64,000 nucleotides of DNA from Desulfosarcina alkanivorans (GCF_009688945.1 NZ_AP021874.1:4340001-4404000); one strand, 5' to 3'. Counted from the stretch's first letter, positions 18,524 to 28,063 are shown. Program-made: numbers and translations. The notes: generated by a model from the sequence alone, not told the origin.

Positions 18524-18955
18524 TCAGACCTTCGGCGTCGGGATGGCGTATCCGTCGGCTTCTTCGGTGGACAGCAGACCGCTTTCGAGGTCTTTTCCCT
18601 TAAGATCCGCATAGGCATTGGCCTGACCTTCGGGGGTGGTCCGGATGGGGAACTTGAAGCGTTTGATGAGGCCGTTTCTGAACTTACAGGTCCACATGAC
18701 GTCTTCGGTACCCATCATGGGCATGATGGAGCTTCCCAGGGGTACGAAATCGGCATAGCCGCGGACTTCGATGGCCTGTGTCGGGCAGATTTTTACGCAG
18801 GAAAAGCACTCCCAGCACTGGTCCGGTTCCTGGTTGTAAGCTTTCATGGCGTTGGGATCCAGCACCATCAGGTCATTGGGACAAATGTACATGCAAGCGG
18901 TCTTGTCGCCACCCTTGCAGCCGTCACATTTTTCCTGAATCACAAAACTTGGCAT
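18524..18955 (-). CDS. aprB: Adenylylsulfate reductase beta subunit
   Basis: 143 residues. Two [4Fe-4S] clusters are visible: CDGCKGGDKTACMYICP (with the insertion typical of AprB) and CWECFSCVKICP. The C-terminal tail that wraps around AprA follows (MMGTEDVMWTCKFRNG...). It relays electrons from QmoABC to the FAD of AprA. First gene of the aprBA-qmoABC block, with a long upstream region. Confidence 0.98.
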   Translation of the reverse strand: MPSFVIQEKCDGCKGGDKTACMYICPNDLMVLDPNAMKAYNQEPDQCWECFSCVKICPTQAIEVRGYADFVPLGSSIMPMMGTEDVMWTCKFRNGLIKRFKFPIRTTPEGQANAYADLKGKDLESGLLSTEEADGYAIPTPKV

Positions 18956-19660
18956 TTAGTATACCTCCTACGGTTAGTTAAAAAGATTTCACTCAACCTA
19001 CTACCGAAACTAAGGATAGAACCTCCTGTTCGTCGCACCTCCCTTCCATTGATTAGGCGTCCGAATGGTTTCAATCCGGACGGTTACGCTGGTTTAACTT
19101 AAACCTCCATACCCCGTTAAACTAAACACGTATCGCGGACATGAGTTCAATGCGCTGCGGCATTGATTTGGTCGATTGAATATATCGTATAAATTCGGGA
19201 AGATAGTCATTGTGCAACACAAGGTAAGATCAATACCATCCAGCATATTCATTGTCAAGAATTTTCGGCGGCATAAAATCCCAAAAGATGCAGCCACTTA
19301 CATTCAAAGTGATGATCGCCTACATATCGTTGAACCGCCCGATAAAGACACAATATGTGGTGGGAAATCCCGATCGGCGAAACCCCTCTCAGCCGGCCCC
19401 CGATCCTTTTTCGGTCGTACCGGCAGGAATACAGAATGAAAATTGCGGTTGACATGGCGCCCCAGCATGCTACCACTGCCCACCAGCGGCCCGAAACACC
19501 CTTTGGCAGGGCCTCGAAAAACGTCATGAGAGCAGGCAAGACAGGGCCAACCAGGAATAAAACCGCAGCAGCAGCGTCGACGCCCCCATGGTAAAACCGA
19601 AACGCCGCACCCGTCGGTCGGACAACCGATCCTTTCCGATGGGAACCGGGCAGGAGACAG
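18956..19660. other. Intergenic region carrying the aprB leader; no gene seen
   Basis: About 700 bp without a supportable coding region on either strand. The half nearer aprB contains the promoter candidate at 19230-19258 and a possible ~270-nt leader. The half nearer the YkgJ-like gene shows nothing I can name. Confidence 0.6.
19230..19258 (-). promoter_or_regulatory. Sigma-70-type promoter candidate for aprBA
   Basis: On the minus strand TTGACA (19253-19258), a 17-bp spacer and TATTGA (19230-19235). This would give aprB an untranslated leader of roughly 270 nt. Pattern match only. Confidence 0.4.
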
Positions 19661-20410
19661 ATGATGCACGACCCCCTTACGCCACTGGCAAAAAATCAGA
19701 CATTCTGCTTTTCCTGCTCTCCTGAAGTGGCCTGCTTCAATGCCTGCTGCCGCGATCTGAATCAGGTGCTGACCCCCTATGACGTCCTGTGCCTCAAAAG
19801 GTTCCTGAACATGTCCTCCGGCGATTTTCTCGACGCCTACACCAACGTCAGCACGGGTCCCGGAACCGGGTTGCCGGTGGTCAGTCTCCGTTTTGAGGAC
19901 GCCGCGGACCTGGCCTGCCCCTTTGTCTCCGATGCCGGCTGCCGCGTTTACCCGGCCCGGCCCGCGTCCTGCCGCACCTATCCGCTGGCCCGGGGCGTGT
20001 CCCGCCACCGGGGTACCGGAGACCTGACCGAACACTGGGCCCTGATACGGGAGCCCCATTGCCGGGGCTTTCGAAACGGACGGCCCCAAACGGTTGCCGA
20101 GTGGATCGACGACCAGCAGATTGCCGAGCACAACCGCATGAACGACATGATGCTGGAACTGATCAGCCTGAAAAATCGATTCCGGCCGGGCCCGTTGATG
20201 CCCGCCGAAAAAAACCACGTGTATACGGCCCTGTACGATCTGGACCGCTTCCGCGACGATTGGTTAAAAAAGGAGGGCCACATGGCAACCGCCGCAGGAG
20301 TCCGGCCCCCTGACCGGGACCAGATCGAAGACAAGGACCTGCTGGTCGCCGCCATGGACTGGATCAGGGACCGTCTGTTCAACCCGAATCCGGAGAAACC
20401 GCAACCATGA
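19661..20410 (+). CDS. YkgJ-family cysteine cluster protein
   Basis: 249 residues. The N-terminal half has the zinc/iron-chelating pattern of the family: CFSCSPEVACFNACCRDL, then CPFVSDAGCRVYPARPASCRTYPL. The C-terminal half is helical and uncharacterised. Biochemical role is unknown in the family; some members bind iron or zinc. Its stop overlaps the start of the SDR gene (ATGA), so the two are translationally coupled. Confidence 0.88.
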   Translation: MMHDPLTPLAKNQTFCFSCSPEVACFNACCRDLNQVLTPYDVLCLKRFLNMSSGDFLDAYTNVSTGPGTGLPVVSLRFEDAADLACPFVSDAGCRVYPARPASCRTYPLARGVSRHRGTGDLTEHWALIREPHCRGFRNGRPQTVAEWIDDQQIAEHNRMNDMMLELISLKNRFRPGPLMPAEKNHVYTALYDLDRFRDDWLKKEGHMATAAGVRPPDRDQIEDKDLLVAAMDWIRDRLFNPNPEKPQP

Positions 20411-21222
20411 CCTCCAACGGGAAAGTGGCCCTTTTGCTCGGCGGCATCAAAGGCATCGGAAAAGCCATCGGGATCGACCTGCTGCAGCGCGGCACACGGG
20501 TCGCCGCGACCTGGCATGACTGGCCGGAAAGCCTCGCATCCATGCAGACCGATTTTACCGGCACGGGAACGGACCACATGATCGAGCAGGTCGACCTGCT
20601 GGACACCGATGCCATTCCGGGCCTGGTGGAACGGATCATCGGCCGCTTCGGCCGGCTGGATATCCTGATCAACAACATCGAACGGGGGGGATGGCCGGTG
20701 GTTCACGGCCGGTACACCCGTCAGCAGTGGGATCTGGAAATGGCCACCACCCTGCGGGCCAAACAATGGGTGTTCGACGCGGCCCTGCCCCACCTCAGGA
20801 AGTCCGGCAACGGCGCCGTGGTCAACCTCTCGTCAATTGCCGGCATCGTCGGCCGCAGCGGTCCCGCCAGCTACCTGTTCAACGAAGGGTATGCGGCCGC
20901 CAACCGCGGCATCTCACTGCTCACGGAAACCTGGGCCCGCCTGGGCGCCCCCCATGTGCGCGTCAACGAGTTGATGCTGGGAATCGTTGAAACCCGGCAT
21001 GGCCCACGGACGCGGGGCTGGGGCTTGCTGACCGACCGCCAGCGCCGGGCGGTGGTCGATCACACCCCGCTGGGTCGAATCGGACGGACGGACGATGTGA
21101 CCCGCGCCATCCGCTTTTTACTGGATGAGGCGCCGTTCATGACCGGCACGGTGATTCGCCTGGATGGCGGCTACCCCCTGGGGGGCGACCCCGTGGCGCC
21201 CATGCCCGACGGGGTCGTCTGA
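20407..21222 (+). CDS. SDR-family protein with altered catalytic lysine
   Basis: 271 residues with a Rossmann N-terminus (LLGGIKGIGKAIGIDLL), ILINN (85-90), LSS serine (142-143) and a C-terminal TGTVIRLDGGYPLGG, all as in short-chain dehydrogenases. Aligning the segment before HVRVN puts Tyr162 in the catalytic place but Asn166 where Lys should be (YAAAN instead of YxxxK), with extra residues between Ser and Tyr. It may be a non-canonical or non-catalytic SDR. Middle gene of a three-gene overlapping operon (YkgJ-SDR-EamA). Confidence 0.85.
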   Translation: MTSNGKVALLLGGIKGIGKAIGIDLLQRGTRVAATWHDWPESLASMQTDFTGTGTDHMIEQVDLLDTDAIPGLVERIIGRFGRLDILINNIERGGWPVVHGRYTRQQWDLEMATTLRAKQWVFDAALPHLRKSGNGAVVNLSSIAGIVGRSGPASYLFNEGYAAANRGISLLTETWARLGAPHVRVNELMLGIVETRHGPRTRGWGLLTDRQRRAVVDHTPLGRIGRTDDVTRAIRFLLDEAPFMTGTVIRLDGGYPLGGDPVAPMPDGVV

Positions 21223-22121
21223 TGACCGCTGCCGGAAAACCGATGATCACCTACGCCGCACTGACCGCCACCATGATCTTCTGGGGGCTCTCCTTCGTGG
21301 CCACCAAGGTGGCCCTGGAAAGCATCCCGACCTTCACCCTGGTGTTTTTCCGCTTTTCCCTGGCAGCCCTGATCTTCCTGCTGATCCGGCAGGGACGCAG
21401 GTGGCCCAGTTTTACGCGCAAGGACCATGTGAAAATGGTTTTGCTGGCATTGTTCGAGCCGGGCCTTTACTTCATCTTCGAGACCATCGGCCTGCAGCAC
21501 ACCAGCGCCCCGAAAACCGCACTGATTATCGCCACCATCCCCGTTGTGGTACTGGTCTTGAGCGCACTGATGCTGGGGGAGCGCGCCAGCGGCGCCAGCA
21601 TCACCGGCATCATCCTCTCTTTCGGGGGCATCGCGTTGCTGGTGGTCGGGGATCCCCAATTTGGCTGGTCGCTGAAAGGATCGCTGCTGGGCGACCTGCT
21701 GATCGGCGGCGCCGTGGTTTCGGCGTCCCTGTACATGATTTTTGCCCGTGACCTGGGCCGGACCTATTCGTCCCTGGACATCACCTTCGTGCAGATCGTA
21801 TACGGCGCCGTTTTTTTCTGCCTGCCTTTCATCTGGGAACTGCCCGGTTTAACGGGGTCCGCCGTCACCCTGAGGTCCTCCCTGGCGGTCATCTACCTGA
21901 CCGTTTTCGCTACGGTGGGTGCATTTCTGTGTTACAATTACGCCCTTTCCCAGGTGCCTGTTTCCCGGGCAGCCGTATTTGTCAACGGCATCCCGGTGGT
22001 CACCGCCATCGGCGCGTGGGTGCTGCTGGAGGAAAAACTCACCGGCATTCAGGCCGGCGGCGGCGCATTGGTCCTTCTGGCCGTTTTCATAACCAACCTG
22101 CCTGCCAGAACCCAAACCTGA
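21222..22121 (+). CDS. EamA/DMT-family transporter
   Basis: 299 residues, about ten membrane segments in two EamA repeats (MIFWGLSFVATKVALES near the start; SRAAVFVNGIPVVTAIGAWVLLEEKLTG in the second). Members export amino acids, nucleosides or other metabolites from the inner membrane; the substrate here is unknown. Its ATG overlaps the stop of the SDR gene. Confidence 0.9.
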   Translation: MTAAGKPMITYAALTATMIFWGLSFVATKVALESIPTFTLVFFRFSLAALIFLLIRQGRRWPSFTRKDHVKMVLLALFEPGLYFIFETIGLQHTSAPKTALIIATIPVVVLVLSALMLGERASGASITGIILSFGGIALLVVGDPQFGWSLKGSLLGDLLIGGAVVSASLYMIFARDLGRTYSSLDITFVQIVYGAVFFCLPFIWELPGLTGSAVTLRSSLAVIYLTVFATVGAFLCYNYALSQVPVSRAAVFVNGIPVVTAIGAWVLLEEKLTGIQAGGGALVLLAVFITNLPARTQT

Positions 22122-22251
22122 CCACCGGATCGTGTCATCTCGGTTCCGTCCGGAAAGGAGCCCTTGCCGCCGGCATCGTGCGGGCGGAAAAGCACACAGG
22201 AATCAATGTGGTGTGGAAAAGGCAGACCGGGCGCTTCCGGACGGGCCGGTC

Positions 22252-23160
22252 TCAGGCGTATTTTAACTTTACCGCATCGACGATCCGACTGCGGCGCAGG
22301 CGGTCCCTGGGATCACCATCCTTCCCTGTGAGAATTTGGGTCAGATAGGCCTGCTGATTGTCGATGGCACGCTGATAAAGATCCTCGTCGATCTGCCAGC
22401 GGGCCTTGAAGTGGTGGACCATAAGACGATTGCAGGACGACAGCTGGGTTTCAAAACGCGCCGCCATGCGGTCGTAAAATTCCTCTGACTGACGCAGAAG
22501 CGCCACTTCATCGGAATAATCGTCAATACGCGCCTCGTCCAGTTCGTAATACAAAAAAAGCAGTTTCTCCAGATAGGTCCGATCGGCCATCTGGGCCAGG
22601 ATATCCGCCGTAGCCAGCATCTTGCCGATCTGCTCGGTGACAGGATCCGGAAACGGCACGTCCGCCAGGTCGCAGTTGAGATCGGTGCAATGGATCATGG
22701 CCATGCAGGCGTGGATTTCACTCTCCTGAAGGTCGAACACCGCAAAGTGCCGTTGAATAAAATCCATGCTCCGCCGCACATGGCAGCATGTGTATTTGGC
22801 GCCGGTGCCTTCGGTGTCATCGCGACTTTGCAGGTATCCCGAGTCGTGCAGCAGGGCCGCCACCATCCCCTGGTGAATCTGCCGGGGAGAAAATTCAGCG
22901 CCTGTCTCCACGGCACCATGAAAAAGCCGTACCATGGCCAGAAAGCAATCGGTGACATGTTTGAGGTTATGGTAGTCGGTGTTGCAGCCACTGGTCTCTT
23001 CCCATGCCCCCTCGTATAGTGAAACGGTCTGATTGAATGCCGACCTGACGGCCAGTGGGTTTGCACCCGGAAGAAACTGTACGACCAACTTGATCCCCTC
23101 GTCCAGCACCGCTTGGGGGGATTCCATCTGAACCAGGTTCGCCAACTGGACGTCAGCCAT
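22252..23160 (-). CDS. HD-domain phosphohydrolase
   Basis: 302 residues from the ATG at 23160, which has AGGAAGGAT upstream; a longer frame to 23292 reads through non-protein-like sequence. It has HNLKHV (metal His), LLHDSGYL (HD pair) and further histidines (CCHVRRSMDFIQRH, MIHCTDL), consistent with a metal-dependent HD phosphohydrolase of the cyclic-nucleotide phosphodiesterase kind. Substrate unknown. Single gene, convergent with the EamA gene. Confidence 0.8.
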   Translation of the reverse strand: MADVQLANLVQMESPQAVLDEGIKLVVQFLPGANPLAVRSAFNQTVSLYEGAWEETSGCNTDYHNLKHVTDCFLAMVRLFHGAVETGAEFSPRQIHQGMVAALLHDSGYLQSRDDTEGTGAKYTCCHVRRSMDFIQRHFAVFDLQESEIHACMAMIHCTDLNCDLADVPFPDPVTEQIGKMLATADILAQMADRTYLEKLLFLYYELDEARIDDYSDEVALLRQSEEFYDRMAARFETQLSSCNRLMVHHFKARWQIDEDLYQRAIDNQQAYLTQILTGKDGDPRDRLRRSRIVDAVKLKYA

Positions 23161-23609
23161 GCGAAGCGTATCCTTCCTGTCTGTCGCCGCCCACTGCCGT
23201 TGACATCCGGGGGACGGGGTGGATTTATTTCGCCCGAAAACGCGGCCGCAACTTTGCTTTCTGTCATGCATCGGCTTAAACATCAAGCCCAATTTACACC
23301 CTGACGGCCATCGGATTCGCCGGCATCGACGGGAAGCTATTGCGGTTCAACCGTATTGTTGATACATTTGCGTTCCCGGCCGACAGTGCCGACCCACGTT
23401 GAAAAACAATCGTTCTCGCCCGTTCACAAAAGAAGGCGTGGAATTTTTTCCGGTGGCTTAGGTCTGATACCCGACGGATAAGAGGTTGCTCATCACACCG
23501 GCGCAGGGCCAAACCGTCAGTCGAAAATGGCCGATCGTTGATCGATAGGGCAAACAGGCCTTTTTGTCCACCTCAATGCCTGCCTTGCGGGAGTAAAGGA
23601 ATTGACCCG
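23161..23609. other. Divergent intergenic region, nothing recognised
   Basis: About 450 bp between the HD and DHH phosphohydrolase genes. It must hold both promoters, but I see no clear promoter, hairpin or coding region apart from the AAGGA ribosome site before 23610. Confidence 0.5.
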
Positions 23610-24494
23610 ATGAGAGTCGTAACCAGGCCCGATTTCGACGGTGTGGTGTGTGCCGTCTTGCTGATGGACGCGCTGCAAATCCCCCCCCCGGTGCTATGGG
23701 TCCAGCCCAGCGATATGCAGCACCGTCGGGTGGACATTCAAAACGGCGATGTCATCGCCAACCTGCCCTTTCACGAAAACTGTACCTTGTGGTTCGACCA
23801 CCACTACTCCAACCGTCCCAAGACGCCCGTGAACGGTGTTTTCAAAATTGCACCCTCGGCCGCGGGTCTCGTCTATGAGCATTACCGGGAGCGCCTGGAT
23901 CGGGATTACGGGGAACTGGTCCGCCAGACCGACCGCATCGATTCGGCGGATCTGACATTGGACGAGATCCTTCACCCCCAGAACCACCCCTATGTTCTGC
24001 TGTCGATGACCATCACCAATCACGACCCGTCCGAAGCGCGCTATTGGGAGCATCTGGTCGCCCTGTTGCGGTCCGAGTCCGTGAATGCGGTCATGGATGA
24101 TCCGCAGGTCAGCCAGCGGTGCCGGCAGGTGGTGGCGGCCAACATTGCCTATGAAAAAGCCCTCATTGCGCACACCACACTCGTCGACCACATCTCCGTC
24201 ACCGATTTCCGCGGCCTTGATCCGGCACCCAACGGCAACCGATTTCTGGTCTACAGCCTGTTTCCCGACTGTACGGTGAACGTCAAAATCGTTTTTGACG
24301 GCGACCATCTGGCCAGTATCAAGGTGGGGCACAGCATCCTGAACCGGGGCTGTGAGGTGAATGTGGGGAAAATGCTGTCCGCTTTCGAAGGCGGCGGCCA
24401 TCCCGGCGCCGGCGCCTGTCGGTTCTCCCGTGAGAAGGCGCCCGACTACCTGGCGCGCATCATAGAAATCCTCAGAAAAAATGTTCCGGTGTAA
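23610..24494 (+). CDS. DHH-family phosphoesterase
   Basis: 294 residues from the ATG at 23610 (AAGGA just upstream). Motifs: RPDFDG (6-11), WFDHH (61-65) and the DHHA1-type GGGHPGAGAC near residue 270. These coordinate two Mn ions in exopolyphosphatase, oligoribonuclease (NrnA) and c-di-nucleotide-degrading enzymes. Which of these applies cannot be decided from sequence. Monocistronic. Confidence 0.87.
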   Translation: MRVVTRPDFDGVVCAVLLMDALQIPPPVLWVQPSDMQHRRVDIQNGDVIANLPFHENCTLWFDHHYSNRPKTPVNGVFKIAPSAAGLVYEHYRERLDRDYGELVRQTDRIDSADLTLDEILHPQNHPYVLLSMTITNHDPSEARYWEHLVALLRSESVNAVMDDPQVSQRCRQVVAANIAYEKALIAHTTLVDHISVTDFRGLDPAPNGNRFLVYSLFPDCTVNVKIVFDGDHLASIKVGHSILNRGCEVNVGKMLSAFEGGGHPGAGACRFSREKAPDYLARIIEILRKNVPV

Positions 24495-24625
24495 ACCGTG
24501 GCGGCCCACTCCCCTTCCCGACACCGGCAACCGGCCCAGCGGAATGCCGTATATTCGATGTCAACCCGATTGCTGACACCCCCGCGAGAAGGCCGCCAAC
24601 AATCACAATCATCCCGGAGGAAAGA

Positions 24626-25264
24626 TTGCCCACCAACGGCCAGCGACCATACCACCACGGCGACCTGCGTCGATCCCTGATTCAGGCCGGATCGAAGATC
24701 ATCGAGGAGAGGGGACTGGCCGCGTTGAGCCTGCGTGAAGTGGCCCGGGCCGCCGGTGTCAGCCATACGGCACCGTATCGTCATTTTCAGGACAAGGCCG
24801 ACCTGCTGGCGGCCATCGCCCAGGTCGCCTTTGAGCAACTCACCGACGACGCCGGAAAGGCAGCCCGGAATCACGACGGAAACCCGAAAAAACAGTTTGT
24901 GGCCGCATCGGTGCAGTACATTCTTTTCGGAGTCAGGCACCCGCGAATGGCCCATCTGCTGTTCGGGGGCGTGATCAACATGCGGACCGCCCCACGCGAT
25001 CTGAAGCGGGCATCCTGGGCCGCTTTTCAGCTGGTTGAAACGATCATCAATGAGGGCAAAAAAACAGGCCTGTTCAGAAACCGCGACACCATGGAATTGG
25101 CAGTGACCACCTGGTCCGGCATACACGGCCTGGCCCAGCTGATCTCCGGCGGCTACCTGACCCGCCTGGCCGCCACCGAACGGCAGGTGGAATCCCTGGG
25201 AAAAATGGTGTGCCAGCTGATCCTGACCGGCATTCTCAATCCGGGGGAAAAAACATCTCCCTGA
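24626..25264 (+). CDS. TetR/AcrR-family transcriptional regulator
   Basis: 212 residues, starting at a TTG decided by CGGAGGAAAGA directly upstream; no ATG precedes the helix-turn-helix. Residues 10-60 are a TetR DNA-binding domain (LSLREVARAAGVSHTAPYRHFQDKADLLAAIA). The C-terminal part with WSGIHGLAQLISGG resembles the WHG ligand domain. Convergent with the sugar-isomerase-like gene, their ends overlapping by 29 bp. Target genes unknown. Confidence 0.88.
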   Translation: MPTNGQRPYHHGDLRRSLIQAGSKIIEERGLAALSLREVARAAGVSHTAPYRHFQDKADLLAAIAQVAFEQLTDDAGKAARNHDGNPKKQFVAASVQYILFGVRHPRMAHLLFGGVINMRTAPRDLKRASWAAFQLVETIINEGKKTGLFRNRDTMELAVTTWSGIHGLAQLISGGYLTRLAATERQVESLGKMVCQLILTGILNPGEKTSP

Positions 25265-26036
25265 TCCGATCCCGGCTCTGCACCAGCATATCACGGTTGG
25301 TATCGAACACTTCCAGGGTGAGCGTGTCATCATAGCCAAGGGCTTTCAGGCGAGCCACCAGATCCCTGAACCGGACGGTCCCCTGCCCAACGGCCAGGTG
25401 GTCGTCCAGCTTCCCCCGGTTGTCGCTGAAATGAAGGTGGCCGATCCGGTCACCCAATCCATCCACCAGCCGCTTCAGGCGCCGCCCCCGCCGGTCATCG
25501 ACGTTGGCGTGGCCCGTATCAAGAGTCAGCCGCAGGGACGGAAAGGTCCTGAATATCACCGCCAAATCATCCGGTTCGACGCCCAATCGGTTTCGGGGAA
25601 ACATGTTTTCCAGGCAGATGGTCATGTTCAGCCGCTGGGCGGCAACCACCATTTCAGACAGAAAATCAAATGCGTAGCGCTTAACCGTATCCAGGACGAA
25701 GGCCCCCATGCCACCGGCCATGCTGGGGTGCAGGACCACCTTTTTCGCGCCTAATTCGGCCGCCACGTCCAGGGAATCGCGCATTTCCATTACCGATGCA
25801 CGCCGAAGGCTGTCGGTCAGGTCGGCGGTGGACACGAAGGTGGGCAGGTGGCAGACCAGACCCAGGCCGCCTGCTGCCAGGGCCCGGACAATGGCCTTCC
25901 GGTCGGCCGAGAGGCGGGAGTGGTGGGCCATGGGTGGGTCCATGGCCAGTTCCAGATAATCGAACCCCAACCGGGCAAAGGTTTCAATTTCTTCCAGTAC
26001 CGGTGCAACCGGAAAGTTCATGGCGCCAAATTGCAT
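25236..26036 (-). CDS. Sugar phosphate isomerase/epimerase-like TIM-barrel protein
   Basis: 266 residues with the AP-endonuclease-2/xylose-isomerase-like barrel: FDYLELAMDPP, HLPTF, VLHPSM, CLENMFP, LTLDTGHAN, HLHFSDN and LEVFD. The Glu, Asp and His residues would form a divalent metal site. Substrate unknown. Its start lies directly after the stop of the EamA gene, so the two form one transcript. Confidence 0.85.
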   Translation of the reverse strand: MQFGAMNFPVAPVLEEIETFARLGFDYLELAMDPPMAHHSRLSADRKAIVRALAAGGLGLVCHLPTFVSTADLTDSLRRASVMEMRDSLDVAAELGAKKVVLHPSMAGGMGAFVLDTVKRYAFDFLSEMVVAAQRLNMTICLENMFPRNRLGVEPDDLAVIFRTFPSLRLTLDTGHANVDDRRGRRLKRLVDGLGDRIGHLHFSDNRGKLDDHLAVGQGTVRFRDLVARLKALGYDDTLTLEVFDTNRDMLVQSRDRIREMFFPPD

Positions 26037-26037
26037 G

Positions 26038-26961
26038 TCACAAGCCTCGTCCCAAAGGAAAACTGAAGGTCGGTTTTTTCGGACTTAAATGAACCATCAA
26101 AATGCCGGCGGCAATGAAAACCATGGCCACGATGAGGTTGGGGGTGATCGGTTCTCCCAGAACGATCCAGCTGAACACCACCCCGGCAATGGGCATGATG
26201 AACACAAAGGCGTGCAGGGTGGACGCCCCGTAGCGCTTCAGCATGGTGCTCCAGGCCACAAACCCGAAGGCCGCGCTGACCAGACTCTGATAGGCGTAGG
26301 CAACGAGTACGGTCGGATTCAGGTCGAAAAACATGCGATGGTCCCACAACAGCCCAGCGGAAATGAAAACCGGTACCGAAAAAATCATGGGGTAAAGTAC
26401 CAGATGGAACGGGGAATAGGCATTGATGATGCGCTTGGTGTAAACCACGTTACCGGACCAGACCACCACCGCCGCCAGGATGATCAGATCCCCGGTGTGA
26501 AGAGATCCGGAAAAGCCCCGGGTGCCGGAAAACATGAAGGCCACACCGGTAAAACCCAGCATGATTCCCACCGTCTTTTTCCAGGTGATGCGTTCACCGG
26601 GTATGAATCGATGGGAGAGGAACAACACGAAAAAGGGCAGCAGGTTGGCGATCAGCACGCCCCTTGAGGCATAGGTCCGATCGAGCCCCAGGTAAAAAAG
26701 GCTGAGCTGCACAGTGAAAGCGACGGACACGACCAGCAATTGAGGTCTCTGGCCCGCCTGAATGCGAAAAGAGCGGCCGGTGGCAAACGCCCAGGTCGCG
26801 ATGGCAAGCGCCGCCAGGGCAAACCGGAGGCCTGCTGTGGTCAGCGGCCCCATGCCGTTCAGGGCCAGCTTGATGGCCACGGTGTTGCCGCCGAAAACCA
26901 CGGTCAGGAAAACGATGAACACCCCGGGAAGCAGGGTCATATTCGCGTTGCCGGAAGACAT
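26038..26961 (-). CDS. EamA/DMT-family transporter
   Basis: 307 residues from the ATG at 26961, preferred over the GTG three codons earlier because CAGGGG lies at the right distance. About ten membrane helices in two EamA repeats (VVFGGNTVAIKLALNGMGPL; STLHAFVFIMPIAGVVFSWIVLGEP). Probably an exporter of small metabolites; coupled to the TIM-barrel gene. Confidence 0.88.
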   Translation of the reverse strand: MSSGNANMTLLPGVFIVFLTVVFGGNTVAIKLALNGMGPLTTAGLRFALAALAIATWAFATGRSFRIQAGQRPQLLVVSVAFTVQLSLFYLGLDRTYASRGVLIANLLPFFVLFLSHRFIPGERITWKKTVGIMLGFTGVAFMFSGTRGFSGSLHTGDLIILAAVVVWSGNVVYTKRIINAYSPFHLVLYPMIFSVPVFISAGLLWDHRMFFDLNPTVLVAYAYQSLVSAAFGFVAWSTMLKRYGASTLHAFVFIMPIAGVVFSWIVLGEPITPNLIVAMVFIAAGILMVHLSPKKPTFSFPLGRGL

Positions 26962-27179
26962 GTGCGCCACCCCTGAAAAGTTGTATCATCCCGACGGCAT
27001 ACCGGGGCAAGGGGCGGCTTGCGCAAACGCCCCGCCGCACCCTGAAGATGGCCACCGGGCTCTGGTTCGTCCACCTGCCCCGATGCAATGGGCTGATGAA
27101 GGGCGTCTGCCCCCTGAAGCATGGAAAGGTCATGGCCCCTGACGGGACCGTTGCGTTATCCGCTGTTCACCACCGGGCA

Positions 27180-27701
27180 TCAGCACGCCCTATCCAGCAT
27201 GAAATCCAGAAAGTGGGCCACGTTTCTGGCCGCATAGTGGGTGCCGGTCCGCCGGGCAAAATCGGGGTCTGCGCCGAAGACCGGCCCACCGGCAACAATC
27301 CGTGTTTTTTGGGGCAACGCCCTGGCGATGGCCGCCAGATCGTCTTCGGTATCGAATTGAAGAATGGTCATCCCCAGGTAATCCGGCTGGTGAAGGCGGC
27401 AGGCGTCCACGACGGCCTCTGGCGATCGCATCAGACCCAGCGAAAACAGCCGGATGCCGATGACAGCGGCATACCTTTCGATTACGGCCAGTCCCTGGCC
27501 CAGGCCGTCGTCCAGGGTGGCCGTCACCATGGACGGGGCGTCTTCCCAGATGCCGGAAAGCTTGAGCCGCTCCCGCAGGCGCTCCAACCCCATTGCGGCC
27601 CGGTCGAGGCCCTGACGGGAAGGCAGCGACGTCGCCAGCCACTGTTCGGAAAGGCTGCTCACCGCCTCTCGAAACAGCTGCAATGGGGGATTGTTTGTCA
27701 T
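27180..27701 (-). CDS. Cobalamin-binding-domain-like protein lacking the cobalt-ligand motif
   Basis: 173 residues from the ATG at 27701. After an N-terminal helical region, residues 55-165 follow the flavodoxin-like B12-binding fold (MVTATLDDGLGQGLAVIERYAAVIGIRLFSLG, PDYLGMTILQF, TRIVAGGPVFG). The DxHxxG motif that supplies the cobalt-binding histidine is replaced by LDDGLGQG. It may bind another ligand, or cobalamin base-on. Role unknown. Confidence 0.65.
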   Translation of the reverse strand: MTNNPPLQLFREAVSSLSEQWLATSLPSRQGLDRAAMGLERLRERLKLSGIWEDAPSMVTATLDDGLGQGLAVIERYAAVIGIRLFSLGLMRSPEAVVDACRLHQPDYLGMTILQFDTEDDLAAIARALPQKTRIVAGGPVFGADPDFARRTGTHYAARNVAHFLDFMLDRAC

Positions 27702-28047
27702 CGGCAGCCTTTCGGCCGGGTTCCCTGAACACGGATCCGACGGGGGCCGCCGGGCCGTGGCGAGGGTGCCGGCCCTGTTTTGATACACAGCGATGATTCC
27801 GATTTTTTCCGGGCTCGCAGCGGCAAAACGCCTGAAGAGTCACCCGGATACCACCACCGGCGAGGTGAGTCAAACGATGTTTCCCAATCCTTTTTAATCA
27901 AAGGCGCAAAAAATATTACAAATTTTTCCTATTTTCTGTCCTGGAAGCCATTTTTTTTCTCAGTTGCTGACAAGAAACCCTTGAAACAGAATGTCATGTA
28001 ATCATCAATTAGACAGAATAACAAAGTGTTAAACCGAAAGACCGATT
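27702..28047. other. Divergent intergenic region
   Basis: About 345 bp of AT-rich DNA with no gene. On the minus strand TTGACT followed after 17 bp by TATCCG (near 27850-27880) is a weak promoter candidate for the B12-domain-like gene. The plus-strand sigma-54 promoter candidate begins at 28048. Confidence 0.45.
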
Positions 28048-28063
28048 TGGCAATAAAATTGCT
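28048..28063 (+). promoter_or_regulatory. Sigma-54 promoter candidate for small membrane protein
   Basis: TGGCAATAAAATTGCT has GG and GC separated by exactly 10 bp, as required for sigma-54 (-24/-12). The predicted start of transcription near 28074 leaves a 48-nt leader before the gene at 28122. Confidence 0.6.

Noticed and set aside
22224..22252. Inverted repeat AGACCGG/CCGGTCT after the EamA gene
   Set aside because: Short stem without a T-run overlapping the end of the HD gene; probably chance in GC-rich DNA.
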